Positions 1 to 5,969 of a stretch of 11,849 nt of DNA are shown here, piece by piece. The number at the start of each line of letters is the position of its first letter. Within the stretch, counting starts at the first letter, position 1. Origin of the DNA: Patescibacteria group bacterium (lineage in GTDB: Bacteria; Patescibacteriota; Minisyncoccia; Minisyncoccales; UBA10102); the NCBI GenBank assembly GCA_018816925.1, contig JAHIUP010000054.1, positions 1 through 11,849 of the forward strand, read 5' to 3'. A program made the position numbers and the translations under genes. The notes beneath the pieces were generated by a model. The model was not told where the DNA came from. It saw nothing but the letters and a program-made list of their open reading frames with translations, and made no database searches.

Positions 1-1
1 C

Positions 2-55
2 CTGTGGGAACGCTTCAAAGAACTCTTTGCAGGAAATGCGGACGATGAAGAATAG
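2..55 (+). CDS. 3' end of an unidentified upstream gene (partial)
   Basis: An open frame enters from the left edge and ends at the TAG at 53-55. It encodes LWERFKELFAGNADDEE, an amphipathic helix followed by an acidic tail, which looks like a genuine protein C-terminus. The stop overlaps the most likely tag start (ATG at 45) by 11 nt, as in translationally coupled neighbours. Too little is visible to name the protein. The alternative is that this is chance open frame under the tag leader; the overlap geometry and amino-acid composition favour a real gene end. Confidence 0.5.
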   Translation: MWERFKELFAGNADDEE

Positions 56-647
56 GTGCCCCTGGGCCGACAAAAATCCTGAAATGGCGGCCTACCATGA
101 TGAAGAGTGGGGGAGACCCTGTTTTGAAGATACAAAACTCTATGAGTACTTTCTGCTGGACACCTTTCAGGCGGGTTTGAGTTGGGAAATCATTTTGCGC
201 AAGAGGAATAATTTCCAAAAAGCGTTCTCCAATTTCAATACTGAAAAAATTTCAAGATACGGTAGGGGAGAGGTAACGGCGCTTTTGGGCAACACCGGGA
301 TTGTACGCAACCGCAGAAAGATTGGGGCCGCCATTTCCAACGCGCGGCTTATCCTCGCCTTACAGCAAGAGTATGGCTCCTTTTCGGCATACCTCTGGCA
401 GTTCACGGGAGGGAAGACCCTCCAGCACCGCTACAAGAGGGCAGGGGACATTCCTACTACCTCCAAAGAAGCGCAGGCCATAAGTAAAGACATGCGGGCG
501 AGGGGCTTCCGGTTCGTAGGCCCCACTACCCTTTACGCCTTCATGCAGGGCGTGGGAATAGTCAACGACCACCTTATATCCTGTCCTGGGTACATGAGGG
601 CCAAAAAGGCCCCTCTCGGGCGTTTTGGGCCTCCTCCAAGCCCTTGA
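45..647 (+). CDS. tag: DNA-3-methyladenine glycosylase I (Tag)
   Basis: This enzyme removes 3-methyladenine from alkylated DNA, the first step of base excision repair. The family zinc site is visible: Cys in RCPW and His in YHDEEW near the N-terminus, then His and Cys in VNDHLISC near the C-terminus. Other hallmarks are FQAGLSWEIILRKR, NTGIVRNRRKI and RGFRFVGPTTLYAFMQ. The residue aligned with E. coli Tag Glu38 is Asp in LLDTFQAG, a conservative change. Length (about 200 aa) fits the family, whose E. coli member is about 187 aa; the extra residues form a Pro-rich tail, GRFGPPPSP. Starts are possible at TTG 27, ATG 36 and ATG 45. I prefer ATG 45: an AGGA at 31-34 is suitably spaced, and it leaves only an 11-nt overlap with the upstream gene. 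Confidence 0.93.
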   Translation: MKNRCPWADKNPEMAAYHDEEWGRPCFEDTKLYEYFLLDTFQAGLSWEIILRKRNNFQKAFSNFNTEKISRYGRGEVTALLGNTGIVRNRRKIGAAISNARLILALQQEYGSFSAYLWQFTGGKTLQHRYKRAGDIPTTSKEAQAISKDMRARGFRFVGPTTLYAFMQGVGIVNDHLISCPGYMRAKKAPLGRFGPPPSP

Positions 648-673
648 CAGCCCCCCTGGGGGAGGGCTATGGT
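644..673 (+). promoter_or_regulatory. Candidate sigma-70 promoter upstream of the recombinase
   Basis: A perfect TTGACA (644-649) overlaps the tag stop codon. It is followed after 18 nt by TATGGT (668-673). The spacer is very GC-rich and contains an AGCCC/GGGCT inverted repeat (649-653 with 664-668), which might act as a hairpin. It would drive the recombinase gene 64 nt downstream. Only motif matching supports it. Confidence 0.4.
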
Positions 674-686
674 AAAGAGTGATAGC

Positions 687-714
687 GTTGCGCATAATTA
701 TACTTAAACGCGTA
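687..714 (+). other. Candidate dif-like recombination site next to the Xer gene
   Basis: A 28-bp block has the layout of a dif site: an 11-bp left arm GTTGCGCATAA (687-697), a 6-bp centre TTATAC and an 11-bp right arm TTAAACGCGTA (704-714). The left arm matches 10 of 11 positions of the E. coli XerC-binding arm GGTGCGCATAA. The right arm is only weakly like a XerD arm. Its reverse complement ends in GCGTTTAA, which also occurs at 1691-1698 just after the recombinase gene. Single-recombinase Xer systems often keep their site beside the gene. The same bases contain a TATACT (699-704) that could be a -10 box, so a promoter is the main alternative. Confidence 0.4.
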
Positions 715-736
715 GTTAAGTCCTGCGACGCTCTTT

Positions 737-1684
737 ATGGCAAAATCCCAAAAACCCCTTGGAGAGCATATCCCTGACTTTCTGGACTGGTTGGATATTG
801 AAAAGGGCTTGGCTTCCAAATCCCAGAAGAATTACCATAACTTTCTGAAACGTTTTCTTTCCTGGCTTTCACAAGTCCATCTCCAGGAACTTCCTCCCCA
901 AGCCCTCACCTTGGACCATATCCGCCAGTACCGGCTGCACCTGTCTCGCGGCCTCTCTTTAAAGAAATCCACCCAGAACTACTATCTCATCGCTCTTCGT
1001 TCCCTCCTCCAATACTTTTCGGAACGGGACATAGAGGCCCTTCCTCCCGACAAGGTAAAGCTTGCAAGAGAAAAAGAAGAGCGGCAAGTCCGTTTCCTCT
1101 CCCTTGAACAGTTGGGCAAACTCCTTCATGTCATAGATACTTCGAATTTTCATGGGTTGAGAAATCGCGCTATCCTGGAAACCTTCTTTTCCACGGGATT
1201 GCGCATCGCAGAACTTATCGCGTTGAACAGGGAGCAGATTCGCCTCCCGAAAGATCCCTCCGAAGAGCTGGAAATAAGTATACAAGGAAAGGGTGGGAGA
1301 ATCCGCACCGTGTACTTCTCGCAACGAGCGCTGGAATGGCTTCAGAAGTACCTGGGAACAAGAAAAGACAATCACGATGCCTTATTTATTACCTATCTAA
1401 GTGAAGCAAAAAAGACCGGACCCCGCAGAATCAGTCCCCGTCTCATACAAGAAGTTATAAAGCGCTACGCGGTGAAGGCCGGCCTCTCCCCTGCCCTCGT
1501 CACCCCGCATGTCATGCGCCATACTTTCTCAACCGATCTACTTGCGCAAGGTGTAGACATTAGAACCCTGCAGGAGTTTTTGGGGCACAAGAGCATTGCC
1601 GCCACTCAAATCTACGCTCACCTCACGAGCAAACAGTTACGGGAAATCCACAAGAAATTCCACGGCGGCAGACAGCTACCATAA
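737..1684 (+). CDS. Tyrosine recombinase, XerC/XerD-type
   Basis: This is a site-specific DNA recombinase of 315 aa, close to XerC/XerD length. The N-terminal SAM-like DNA-binding domain covers about residues 10-100 (IPDFLDWLDIEKGLASKS, then the YLIALRSLLQYF helix). The catalytic domain follows with the full active set: Arg156 in STGLRIAEL, Lys185 in IQGKGGR, His258 and Arg261 in PHVMRHTFS, His284 in FLGHKS and the nucleophile Tyr293 in TQIYAHL. Such proteins resolve chromosome dimers at dif or move integrative elements; near-canonical length and a dif-like sequence 23 nt upstream favour the former. No Shine-Dalgarno is visible before the ATG. The upstream and downstream flanks share short blocks (CGTTGCG..TAATT, GACGCT..TATGGC). 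XerC versus XerD cannot be settled from one gene, so no symbol is given. Confidence 0.93.
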   Translation: MAKSQKPLGEHIPDFLDWLDIEKGLASKSQKNYHNFLKRFLSWLSQVHLQELPPQALTLDHIRQYRLHLSRGLSLKKSTQNYYLIALRSLLQYFSERDIEALPPDKVKLAREKEERQVRFLSLEQLGKLLHVIDTSNFHGLRNRAILETFFSTGLRIAELIALNREQIRLPKDPSEELEISIQGKGGRIRTVYFSQRALEWLQKYLGTRKDNHDALFITYLSEAKKTGPRRISPRLIQEVIKRYAVKAGLSPALVTPHVMRHTFSTDLLAQGVDIRTLQEFLGHKSIAATQIYAHLTSKQLREIHKKFHGGRQLP

Positions 1685-1687
1685 ATC

Positions 1688-1704
1688 GTTGCGTTTAATT
1701 TATA
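1688..1704 (+). repeat. Second copy of the dif-like left arm, downstream of the recombinase
   Basis: GTTGCGTTTAA (1688-1698) followed by TTTATA repeats the arm seen at 687-697 with 9 of 11 matches. It lies 3 nt after the recombinase stop. TTTATA ends 7 nt before the ATG at 1712, so it could equally be a -10 box for a leaderless transcript. It may be a recombinase-binding arm, a promoter or both. Confidence 0.3.
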
Positions 1705-1711
1705 GACGCTT

Positions 1712-2237
1712 ATGGCTCTATCCTACAACAAATCCCTCCCTTGGGACGAAGTAGAACGACAGATATCTAAAGAAATAAACTGGCTGGAGGGTACAATAGT
1801 GACCTTTCACAAGGAAGAACGCAACGCTCCTATTCAGTGTAAACAATGTTTACTAAGGAGAATTGCGGTACTCATAACTTCTTTCCCTTTCAAGTTTTTG
1901 GACATTAAAACCACCTCATCTTGAACAACGTAAAAGGCCCAAAATACTGCATGGCCAAGAGTGGCATGCTACTACAATGAGAGATATTGAAAATCATTTT
2001 CTCCACCAGCAGTTCGAGGTTGTCCGGGAACCAGACCTACGTTGGGGTCGTGCAGATCTAGGGATCTACAAAGATAACGAAAAACCTCTTTTAGTGGAGG
2101 TTGGCAGCGTCTCTCTCTTTAAAGTCTGGATGAACCTTGAGGTTATGACGGATTTTGTTTATCTTCTTGTGCCAAGTGATGAAAAACTTATTGAGTTTAC
2201 TCGTTCCAACCATCCACCTCGTTTCTCAACAATATAA
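1712..2237 (+). pseudogene. Frameshifted PD-(D/E)XK-like hypothetical protein
   Basis: Two open frames join naturally if one A is dropped from the AAAA run at 1907-1910. Frame one (from ATG 1712) gives 66 residues ending FLDIK; the other then continues PPHLEQRKRPKILHG and runs to TAA 2235-2237, for a reconstructed protein of about 174 aa. Frame two stays open back to 1878, well before its first ATG (1977), which supports a single broken gene rather than two genes. The C-terminal half reads GRADLGIY, then PLLVEVGSVS, resembling the Asp and Glu-x-x of a PD-(D/E)XK nuclease core with Gly in the Lys position. A Cys-x-x-Cys (QCKQC) lies in the N-terminal half. Mutation, sequencing error and programmed frameshifting are all possible. 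Function is unknown. Confidence 0.6.
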
Positions 2238-2276
2238 GGTTCCACAGCGGCAAAAACCTCAAGTAAACTAAGTGAA

Positions 2277-2298
2277 GAGCCCTCCTTCCGAAGGGCTC
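2277..2298. terminator. Hairpin between convergent genes
   Basis: GAGCCCT (2277-2283) pairs perfectly with AGGGCTC (2292-2298) around an 8-nt loop. It lies 40 nt after the rightward broken gene and 31 nt past the stop of the leftward 59-aa gene, so it could serve either direction. Neither side has a strong T-run; the minus side has only scattered Ts. Confidence 0.5.
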
Positions 2299-2328
2299 CT
2301 CCAACAAGATACGAGGCAAAACTAAACG

Positions 2329-2508
2329 CTAGTTGCTCCGCTTGATGTTTCTACCCAAATACGACAAGATGCCCCAGAAACACAGAGCAAAACCACTGAC
2401 GTGAAGAGATACTGAGATGGACGTCCAGTAAATATCCGTCGCCGTGGCAACAATGTTGCCGGCAACGATCGCTACTCCTGCCACCATACACCCAATGGCC
2501 ACTCGCAT
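2329..2508 (-). CDS. Small two-helix membrane protein (59 aa)
   Basis: A short leftward gene read directly from the minus strand: ATG at 2508, TAG at 2329-2331. A strong Shine-Dalgarno GGAGG (2516-2520) sits 7 nt before the ATG, which is the main reason to call it. The protein is MRVAIGCMVAGVAIVAG..., with a hydrophobic helix at about residues 3-22 and a second at about 35-51 (SVSLHVSGFALCFWGILSYL region), joined by a loop containing DIYWT and ending in a basic tail GRNIKRSN. This suggests a small integral membrane protein with two transmembrane segments. I do not recognise a family and assign no function. A TTGACA lies upstream and a hairpin downstream, so it is probably a single-gene unit. 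Confidence 0.75.
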   Translation of the reverse strand: MRVAIGCMVAGVAIVAGNIVATATDIYWTSISVSLHVSGFALCFWGILSYLGRNIKRSN

Positions 2509-2543
2509 TACGTCGCCTCCTTCCTTCCGTTATGCTACCACCT

Positions 2544-2572
2544 TTCTTACCCTATTCCCGCTCCCCTGTCAA
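2544..2572 (-). promoter_or_regulatory. Candidate promoter for the 59-aa membrane protein gene
   Basis: On the minus strand a perfect -35 TTGACA (2567-2572) is followed after 17 nt by TAAGAA (2544-2549), a weak -10. It sits 36 nt upstream of the start codon, leaving room for the GGAGG ribosome site. Confidence 0.4.
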
Positions 2573-2613
2573 TTACCGATAAAACTTACTCCTACTAAGT
2601 TTACGTTAAAAAC

Positions 2614-2645
2614 AAAACTGGTGTCTCATAAGGGACACCAGTTTT
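2614..2645 (-). terminator. Rho-independent terminator of the four-cysteine protein gene
   Basis: A perfect 12-bp stem, AAAACTGGTGTC (2614-2625) with GACACCAGTTTT (2634-2645), encloses an 8-nt loop. Read leftward the stem ends in TTTT, then GTTTTT. The TAA stop of the 136-aa gene (2644-2646) lies in the base of the stem, so the terminator starts at the end of the gene. Confidence 0.85.
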
Positions 2646-3054
2646 AGGACTGGGAAAGCGCCTTTGCTTTCTCAATCATCTGGAAAACGAGCTCCTCTGT
2701 TAGTTTTCGCGGGTCGCCCCAGTCCTGTAGACACCCAGAGTTTATACACCTGCCCTCTAATGTTACAGGAAAATCGCAGAGCCCGCATCTTTCCAAGTAC
2801 CGCACCGCACTTACCGCGAAATATGGGAAATTCGGGTCTTGAACCTCAGCGAGTTTTGGTGAAAAGTTCTGCGAGTGCGAAACGGATATTGAGGTTCTCC
2901 GTACTTCGGTCCCTTCCTGGCCATTGCCTCCTTCGTTTATGCGTTGTTGTTCAGCTGATTGTACGGTTGCTTGTATAGCTTGGAACTCTCTGTACGCGAT
3001 ACCCTTACGTTCTCTGTCCTTGTTGCCACGCTTCCTTTTCTGTCTTCTTGTCAT
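2644..3054 (-). CDS. Hypothetical protein with a four-cysteine cluster (136 aa)
   Basis: The family is not recognised. The N-terminus is strongly basic (MTRRQKRKRGNKDRERKG), followed by a Gln/Glu-rich, probably disordered stretch to about residue 60. The C-terminal part looks folded and holds four cysteines in a zinc-finger-like pattern: Cys90-x2-Cys93, then Cys103-x4-Cys108, within ERCGLCDFPVTLEGRCINSGC. A basic tail plus a zinc knuckle would suit nucleic-acid binding, but this is only inference. AGGAGG directly upstream of ATG 3054 is a strong ribosome site and settles the start. The gene is flanked by long non-coding DNA upstream and a terminator that overlaps its stop, so it appears monocistronic. 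Confidence 0.75.
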   Translation of the reverse strand: MTRRQKRKRGNKDRERKGIAYREFQAIQATVQSAEQQRINEGGNGQEGTEVRRTSISVSHSQNFSPKLAEVQDPNFPYFAVSAVRYLERCGLCDFPVTLEGRCINSGCLQDWGDPRKLTEELVFQMIEKAKALSQS

Positions 3055-3214
3055 ACAACCTCCTGCGAAAAAATAGATTCTACCATTCTTTTACCACGAA
3101 TATTCCGTTTTGTCTACAATGTCGCACAATTTTTCCGTAATGCCTCAACTACTTGGAAGCATTTGAATAGAATATGTGTCCCCTGCCTAGACCGAACCTA
3201 GGCACAACAAAAAG

Positions 3215-3230
3215 AGGCCTATTTAGGCCT
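3215..3230 (-). terminator. Short hairpin with leftward T-run
   Basis: AGGCCTA (3215-3221) pairs with TAGGCCT (3224-3230). Read leftward the stem is followed by CTTTTTGTTG, a terminator-like tail. It would lie about 195 nt past the 130-aa gene, behind another terminator-like hairpin at 3240-3265. Confidence 0.45.
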
Positions 3231-3239
3231 AAAACTCCC

Positions 3240-3265
3240 TGTGGAAAACTTGGCTAAACCAAGTT
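3240..3265 (-). terminator. Terminator-like repeat, copy 1 (TGTGGAAAACTTGGC)
   Basis: AACTTGG (3247-3253) pairs with CCAAGTT (3259-3265) over a 5-nt loop. Leftward, the stem ends in TTTTCC. The 15-mer TGTGGAAAACTTGGC (3240-3254) is repeated exactly at 7774-7788, and GAGCCC follows both copies within a few bases. Both copies lie downstream of short leftward genes, so a recurring terminator cassette is the simplest reading. Confidence 0.5.
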
Positions 3266-3290
3266 GAGCCCTATTTAAGCGTAATTATTT

Positions 3291-3390
3291 GGACCCTCGG
3301 TCCCGCCTTCCCCCTCCTCCCTTTTTCGCCGTCGTCCTAATGGATTGGCGGGAGCGGAAACTGGAGGGCGTTCGGTACGCCGGTTTCCCC
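3291..3390. ncRNA. GC-rich, potentially structured non-coding block
   Basis: About 100 nt with several nested complementarities: GGACC/GGTCC (3291-3295 with 3299-3303), TCCCGCC with GGCGGGA (3301-3307 with 3347-3353), GGAAAC with GTTTCC (3356-3361 with 3383-3388) and, inside that, GGCGT with ACGCC (3367-3371 with 3377-3381). The base composition contrasts sharply with the AT-rich flanks. This could be a small RNA or a structured leader or trailer, but it matches no RNA family I know and strand is undecided. It may also just be a degenerate mobile-element remnant. Confidence 0.25.
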
Positions 3391-3424
3391 CATCTATTAC
3401 CTACTTTTGCGTAATTTTTATTCT

Positions 3425-3817
3425 TCATAACCTATCCTTATATTCGCCCTCATAATTTATAAGTTGGTGCTCCGGTATTCCGACTGAAGTACCATAACGT
3501 TCTGCTTCATCATATTGCTCTTTGCTTTCTCTATCTACGTAAAAAACTTTATTGCGAAAAATAATGTAATGATGCGTATCATTCTTAAAATCCGCGTACC
3601 AGTGACCGTGACTGGTTGCGAGAACCTTACTTATCTTTTCTGCAACCTCCGCTCCCCTATCTTCCGGTATCTCAATCGTATGCAACGTCCATTGCTTAAG
3701 ATGTGGAGTGTGATGTTCTTCCGTTACTTCCTCAACTTTCGTTTCCAAAATCGTAACCTCACTAAGAACATCTTTATTCTCCAAACTCTCCTCAATAATT
3801 ACGCCTTTGTAATCCAT
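3425..3817 (-). CDS. Hypothetical protein (130 aa)
   Basis: An acidic N-terminal half (ESLENKDVLSEVTILETKVEEV) leads into a compact C-terminal domain at about residues 43-98: TLHTIEIPEDRGAEVAEKIS, then SHGHWYADFKNDTHHYIIF and NKVFYVDR. The alternation of strands and one helix suggests a small alpha/beta fold, and the wording resembles a recurrent small protein of Parcubacteria-type genomes of unknown function, recalled from memory only. No signal peptide or membrane segment is seen. A TAAAAT box (3824-3829) lies 6 nt before the ATG and only AAAGG could serve as a ribosome site, so the message may be leaderless. No catalytic motif is evident. Confidence 0.75.
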   Translation of the reverse strand: MDYKGVIIEESLENKDVLSEVTILETKVEEVTEEHHTPHLKQWTLHTIEIPEDRGAEVAEKISKVLATSHGHWYADFKNDTHHYIIFRNKVFYVDRESKEQYDEAERYGTSVGIPEHQLINYEGEYKDRL

Positions 3818-3857
3818 GCCTTTATTTTATCAAAAAATCACCGGTTTGGCTACCATC

Positions 3858-3882
3858 CTACCTGGGTTTAACCTAGATGTAG
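3858..3882. repeat. Imperfect palindrome preceding the REP cluster
   Basis: CTAC (3858-3861) pairs with GTAG (3879-3882), and inside it CTGGGTT pairs with AACCTAG with one mismatch. It ends two bases before the first CCTGGG repeat. GTAG is the tetranucleotide found beside REP hairpins in E. coli, but the match may be chance. Confidence 0.35.
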
Positions 3883-3884
3883 AT

Positions 3885-3929
3885 CCTGGGCGAAGACCGG
3901 CCTGGGCGAAGACCGTCTTCGCCCAGGCC
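3885..3929. repeat. REP-like palindrome cluster downstream of the RAYT gene
   Basis: A half unit CCTGGGCGAAGACCG (3885-3899) is followed immediately by a perfect palindrome at 3899-3929, made of 15-bp arms around a single base (arm GGCCTGGGCGAAGAC). The palindrome starts 19 bp beyond the RAYT stop. The same arm forms the palindrome at 4689-4721 on the other side of the gene. Such elements are the expected substrates of a RAYT transposase. Confidence 0.85.
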
Positions 3930-3947
3930 AAGCCCGCCAAATGGCGC

Positions 3948-4667
3948 TTATTCAAGTGTTAGGTGTTCAATGCTCTGATACTTCTTTTCTCGCAATACCG
4001 CCCTCACAAGATCAAGGTATGCTTGAGAGCTTGGAAACATATCAGCAAACAGTCCTTTATCTAAAATGAGTGACCCTCGCTTTCCCAGATAATCCATGTG
4101 GCTGCCCCATTGATAAGATGCCGCAAAATCCAATGCTTTTTTAGTATCTTGTATTCCTTCCTTCTTCCAATTTGGCTCAATAATGCTTGCCGGGTTGAGC
4201 ACATTGATATAAACAAGAAGGTATTGCAGGTATAGATCGTCATCCACGAGAACATTTTTAAAAACGTTTTGAAACAAACCTCCTACGCGGTCATGTTTTT
4301 TGTTGAAATAGTTAGCGTAGCCAGTGCCGAGTTTACGCATAAATTGTGTAATGCCTTCTCTTTGTATCTCTTCCACTAAAAGATGGAAATGATTACCCAT
4401 TATGCAATACGCAAGAATACGCACTAAGGGTTCTCTCTTATTATTTTGCCCAATTACATAGTCTTTCAAAACATTCATAGTAAGGCGGCCTCTGTCGCGT
4501 TCCAGGTGCCAAAGTATACTGCTTGTGGCTTTTTTATCGTTAAAAAGACACAGGCCTTGAATAAACCGCCAGAAGTCCGCCTCACTTTTACATATAAGAC
4601 ATTTCGCGACGCCGCGATTATACAAGTGATGGATTGTACCTACGGCGAATGAATCTTTTCTTTGCAT
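3948..4667 (-). CDS. REP-associated tyrosine transposase (RAYT, Y1/HUH family)
   Basis: This is a single-strand DNA transposase of the IS200/IS605-related Y1 class that cuts and joins at REP palindromes through a 5'-phosphotyrosine intermediate. The opening HHLYNRG is typical of the family; the HUH metal-binding motif is in MGNHFHLLVEE (His95, His97 counting from TTG 4673); and the nucleophile is most likely Tyr119 in GTGYANYFNKKH, with the usual GGLFQNVFK following. Length (239 aa) matches complete members and all catalytic residues are present, so it may be active. The longest frame begins with TTG 4673; I prefer ATG 4667, although neither has a clear ribosome site. Near-identical perfect palindromes lie 19 bp after its stop and 21 bp before its start. 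Confidence 0.92.
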   Translation of the reverse strand: MQRKDSFAVGTIHHLYNRGVAKCLICKSEADFWRFIQGLCLFNDKKATSSILWHLERDRGRLTMNVLKDYVIGQNNKREPLVRILAYCIMGNHFHLLVEEIQREGITQFMRKLGTGYANYFNKKHDRVGGLFQNVFKNVLVDDDLYLQYLLVYINVLNPASIIEPNWKKEGIQDTKKALDFAASYQWGSHMDYLGKRGSLILDKGLFADMFPSSQAYLDLVRAVLREKKYQSIEHLTLE

Positions 4668-4688
4668 AAACAATCTTAAATGGCTTTA

Positions 4689-4721
4689 GGGCCTGGGCGA
4701 AGACGGTCTTCGCCCAGGCCC
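4689..4721. repeat. REP-like perfect palindrome between RAYT and recQ
   Basis: A perfect inverted repeat with 16-bp arms (GGGCCTGGGCGAAGAC and its complement) around one central G. It shares the 15-nt arm of the palindrome at 3899-3929. It lies 12 nt past the recQ stop, so it may also end recQ transcription, though no T-run follows. Confidence 0.85.
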
Positions 4722-4733
4722 AAGCTTGGTGAG

Positions 4734-5969
4734 TTAATGGAGGCAGGGGCCGCAGCCGCCGCAGTTTTTGTTCCGGCGCGCGCTTTCGTCTCCAAAATAA
4801 TCCAGGATTATTCTTCTCTTGCAGGCGTTGGCCCTAACGTATTCTTCCATTTTTCTAAGCTTTTCGTATCTTACCGCGCGCACCGCCAAGGCCTCCTGTG
4901 CGGGTTTGCCGCGCGCCAAAGAATCTTCGCAGTTTCTGCGAATAAAATAATTCTGCAGGGCGCTGTCTTCCCCACTGTGCAGTAAAACGCAGGTGGCCGG
5001 TTTGCCGTCGCGGCCGGCCCGGCCCGCTTCCTGATAATACCCCTCTAAAGTTCCCGGCATACCCGCGTGCACAACAAACCGAACGTCTGCCTTGTCAACG
5101 CCCATGCCAAAGGCAATGGTAGCAACTATCACGGGCAGTTCATCTTTCATAAAGGCCTCTTGAGTGGCTGTCCTCTCTTCTGTTTTTAATCCCGCGTGAT
5201 ACGGCATGGCTTGAATCCCCTTATTGGAAAGAAACCTCGCGAGTTCTTCTGATTTGTCTCGTTTGCCCACGTACACAATGCCGGGTTTTGCCAAAGATTC
5301 TGCCAAACGCAAAACTTCCCAGTCGCGCTCAAATTCGCTCATCCACCCTTGAGTGAAAAATCGCAGATTGGGCCGATCAAACCCACGCACAAAAACATGC
5401 GGTTTTTGAAGACCCAACCGCTCCACAATATCTCTCCGTACCTCGGGCGTGGCAGTGGCGGTAAAGGCCGCAACAATTGGGCGCTTCAAAAGAGCATCAA
5501 TATGTTCTTTAATAAGACGGTAATCCGGCCGAAAATCGTGACCCCAAGTTGAGACGCAGTGCGCTTCATCAATTGCCACAAAGCTTACGGGAATCTCTTG
5601 CAAAGCAGCGCTAAAGCCGCTATTGAGACGTTCCGGGGCGATATAGAGAATTTTTATTTTGCTCGCGAGCGCGTCATTGGTTCTTTTTTTAATCTCTTTT
5701 TCTGTGAGTGAAGAATTAATAAACGACGCCGCTATTCCCCTTTTCTGCAAAACGTCCACCTGATCTTTCATAAGCGCGATTAAGGGAGAAATCACAAGGG
5801 TTGTGCCATCAAGGGCCAACGCAGGCAGTTGGTAGCAGAGCGATTTGCCTCCGCCCGTGGGCATTACGACTAAGGTATCGCGCCCCGCTAAAATGCTTTG
5901 GATAACATCCTCTTGCCCCGGCCGAAACTCTGTGAAGCCGTAATGCTCTTTGAGTAAATCTTGCGTCAT
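4734..5969 (-). CDS. recQ: RecQ-type ATP-dependent DNA helicase, short form
   Basis: A 3'-5' superfamily 2 helicase that unwinds recombination and replication intermediates. All core motifs are present: motif 0 FRPGQ (15-19), Walker A MPTGGGKS (36-43), DEAH (134-137) within AIDEAHCVSTWGHDFRPDY, TATATP (171-175), GIVYV (motif IV) and motif VI QEAGRAGRDG with the arginine finger. The zinc domain follows, with Cys383, Cys403, Cys406 and Cys409, and the protein ends at CGPCLH. At 411 aa it lacks the winged-helix (RQC) and HRDC domains of the 609-aa E. coli enzyme. This short form is known in the family. The start ATG overlaps the upstream stop in ATGA, so translation is coupled to the nuclease-like gene. 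It is the last gene of the operon that starts with phd-relE. Confidence 0.95.
   Translation of the reverse strand: MTQDLLKEHYGFTEFRPGQEDVIQSILAGRDTLVVMPTGGGKSLCYQLPALALDGTTLVISPLIALMKDQVDVLQKRGIAASFINSSLTEKEIKKRTNDALASKIKILYIAPERLNSGFSAALQEIPVSFVAIDEAHCVSTWGHDFRPDYRLIKEHIDALLKRPIVAAFTATATPEVRRDIVERLGLQKPHVFVRGFDRPNLRFFTQGWMSEFERDWEVLRLAESLAKPGIVYVGKRDKSEELARFLSNKGIQAMPYHAGLKTEERTATQEAFMKDELPVIVATIAFGMGVDKADVRFVVHAGMPGTLEGYYQEAGRAGRDGKPATCVLLHSGEDSALQNYFIRRNCEDSLARGKPAQEALAVRAVRYEKLRKMEEYVRANACKRRIILDYFGDESARRNKNCGGCGPCLH

Larger units (their letters stand above)
3055..3424. other. 370-bp non-coding region rich in hairpins
   Basis: No convincing gene is seen in either strand. Besides the terminator-like hairpins at 3215-3230 and 3240-3265 and the GC-rich block at 3291-3390 (listed separately), it holds a perfect 7-bp inverted repeat TGCCTAG/CTAGGCA (3184-3190 with 3198-3204). 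The right third is unusually GC-rich between AT-rich borders, and GCGTAATT occurs on both sides of that block (around 3279 and 3409). Confidence 0.6.

Noticed and set aside
959..1375. Leftward 138-aa open frame
   Set aside because: Shadow of the tyrosine recombinase, whose catalytic residues are all intact in the opposite strand.
2444..2647. Rightward 67-aa open frame
   Set aside because: Low-complexity Thr/Pro-rich product, antisense to the 59-aa membrane protein start and its promoter.
3885..3929. CRISPR-like repeat cluster
   Set aside because: The repeats are directly adjacent palindromes without spacers, and there are no cas genes; the RAYT gene explains them.
4446..4985. Rightward open frames over the RAYT start and recQ end
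   Set aside because: Antisense to two proteins with complete catalytic motifs; one begins by reading through the REP palindrome.
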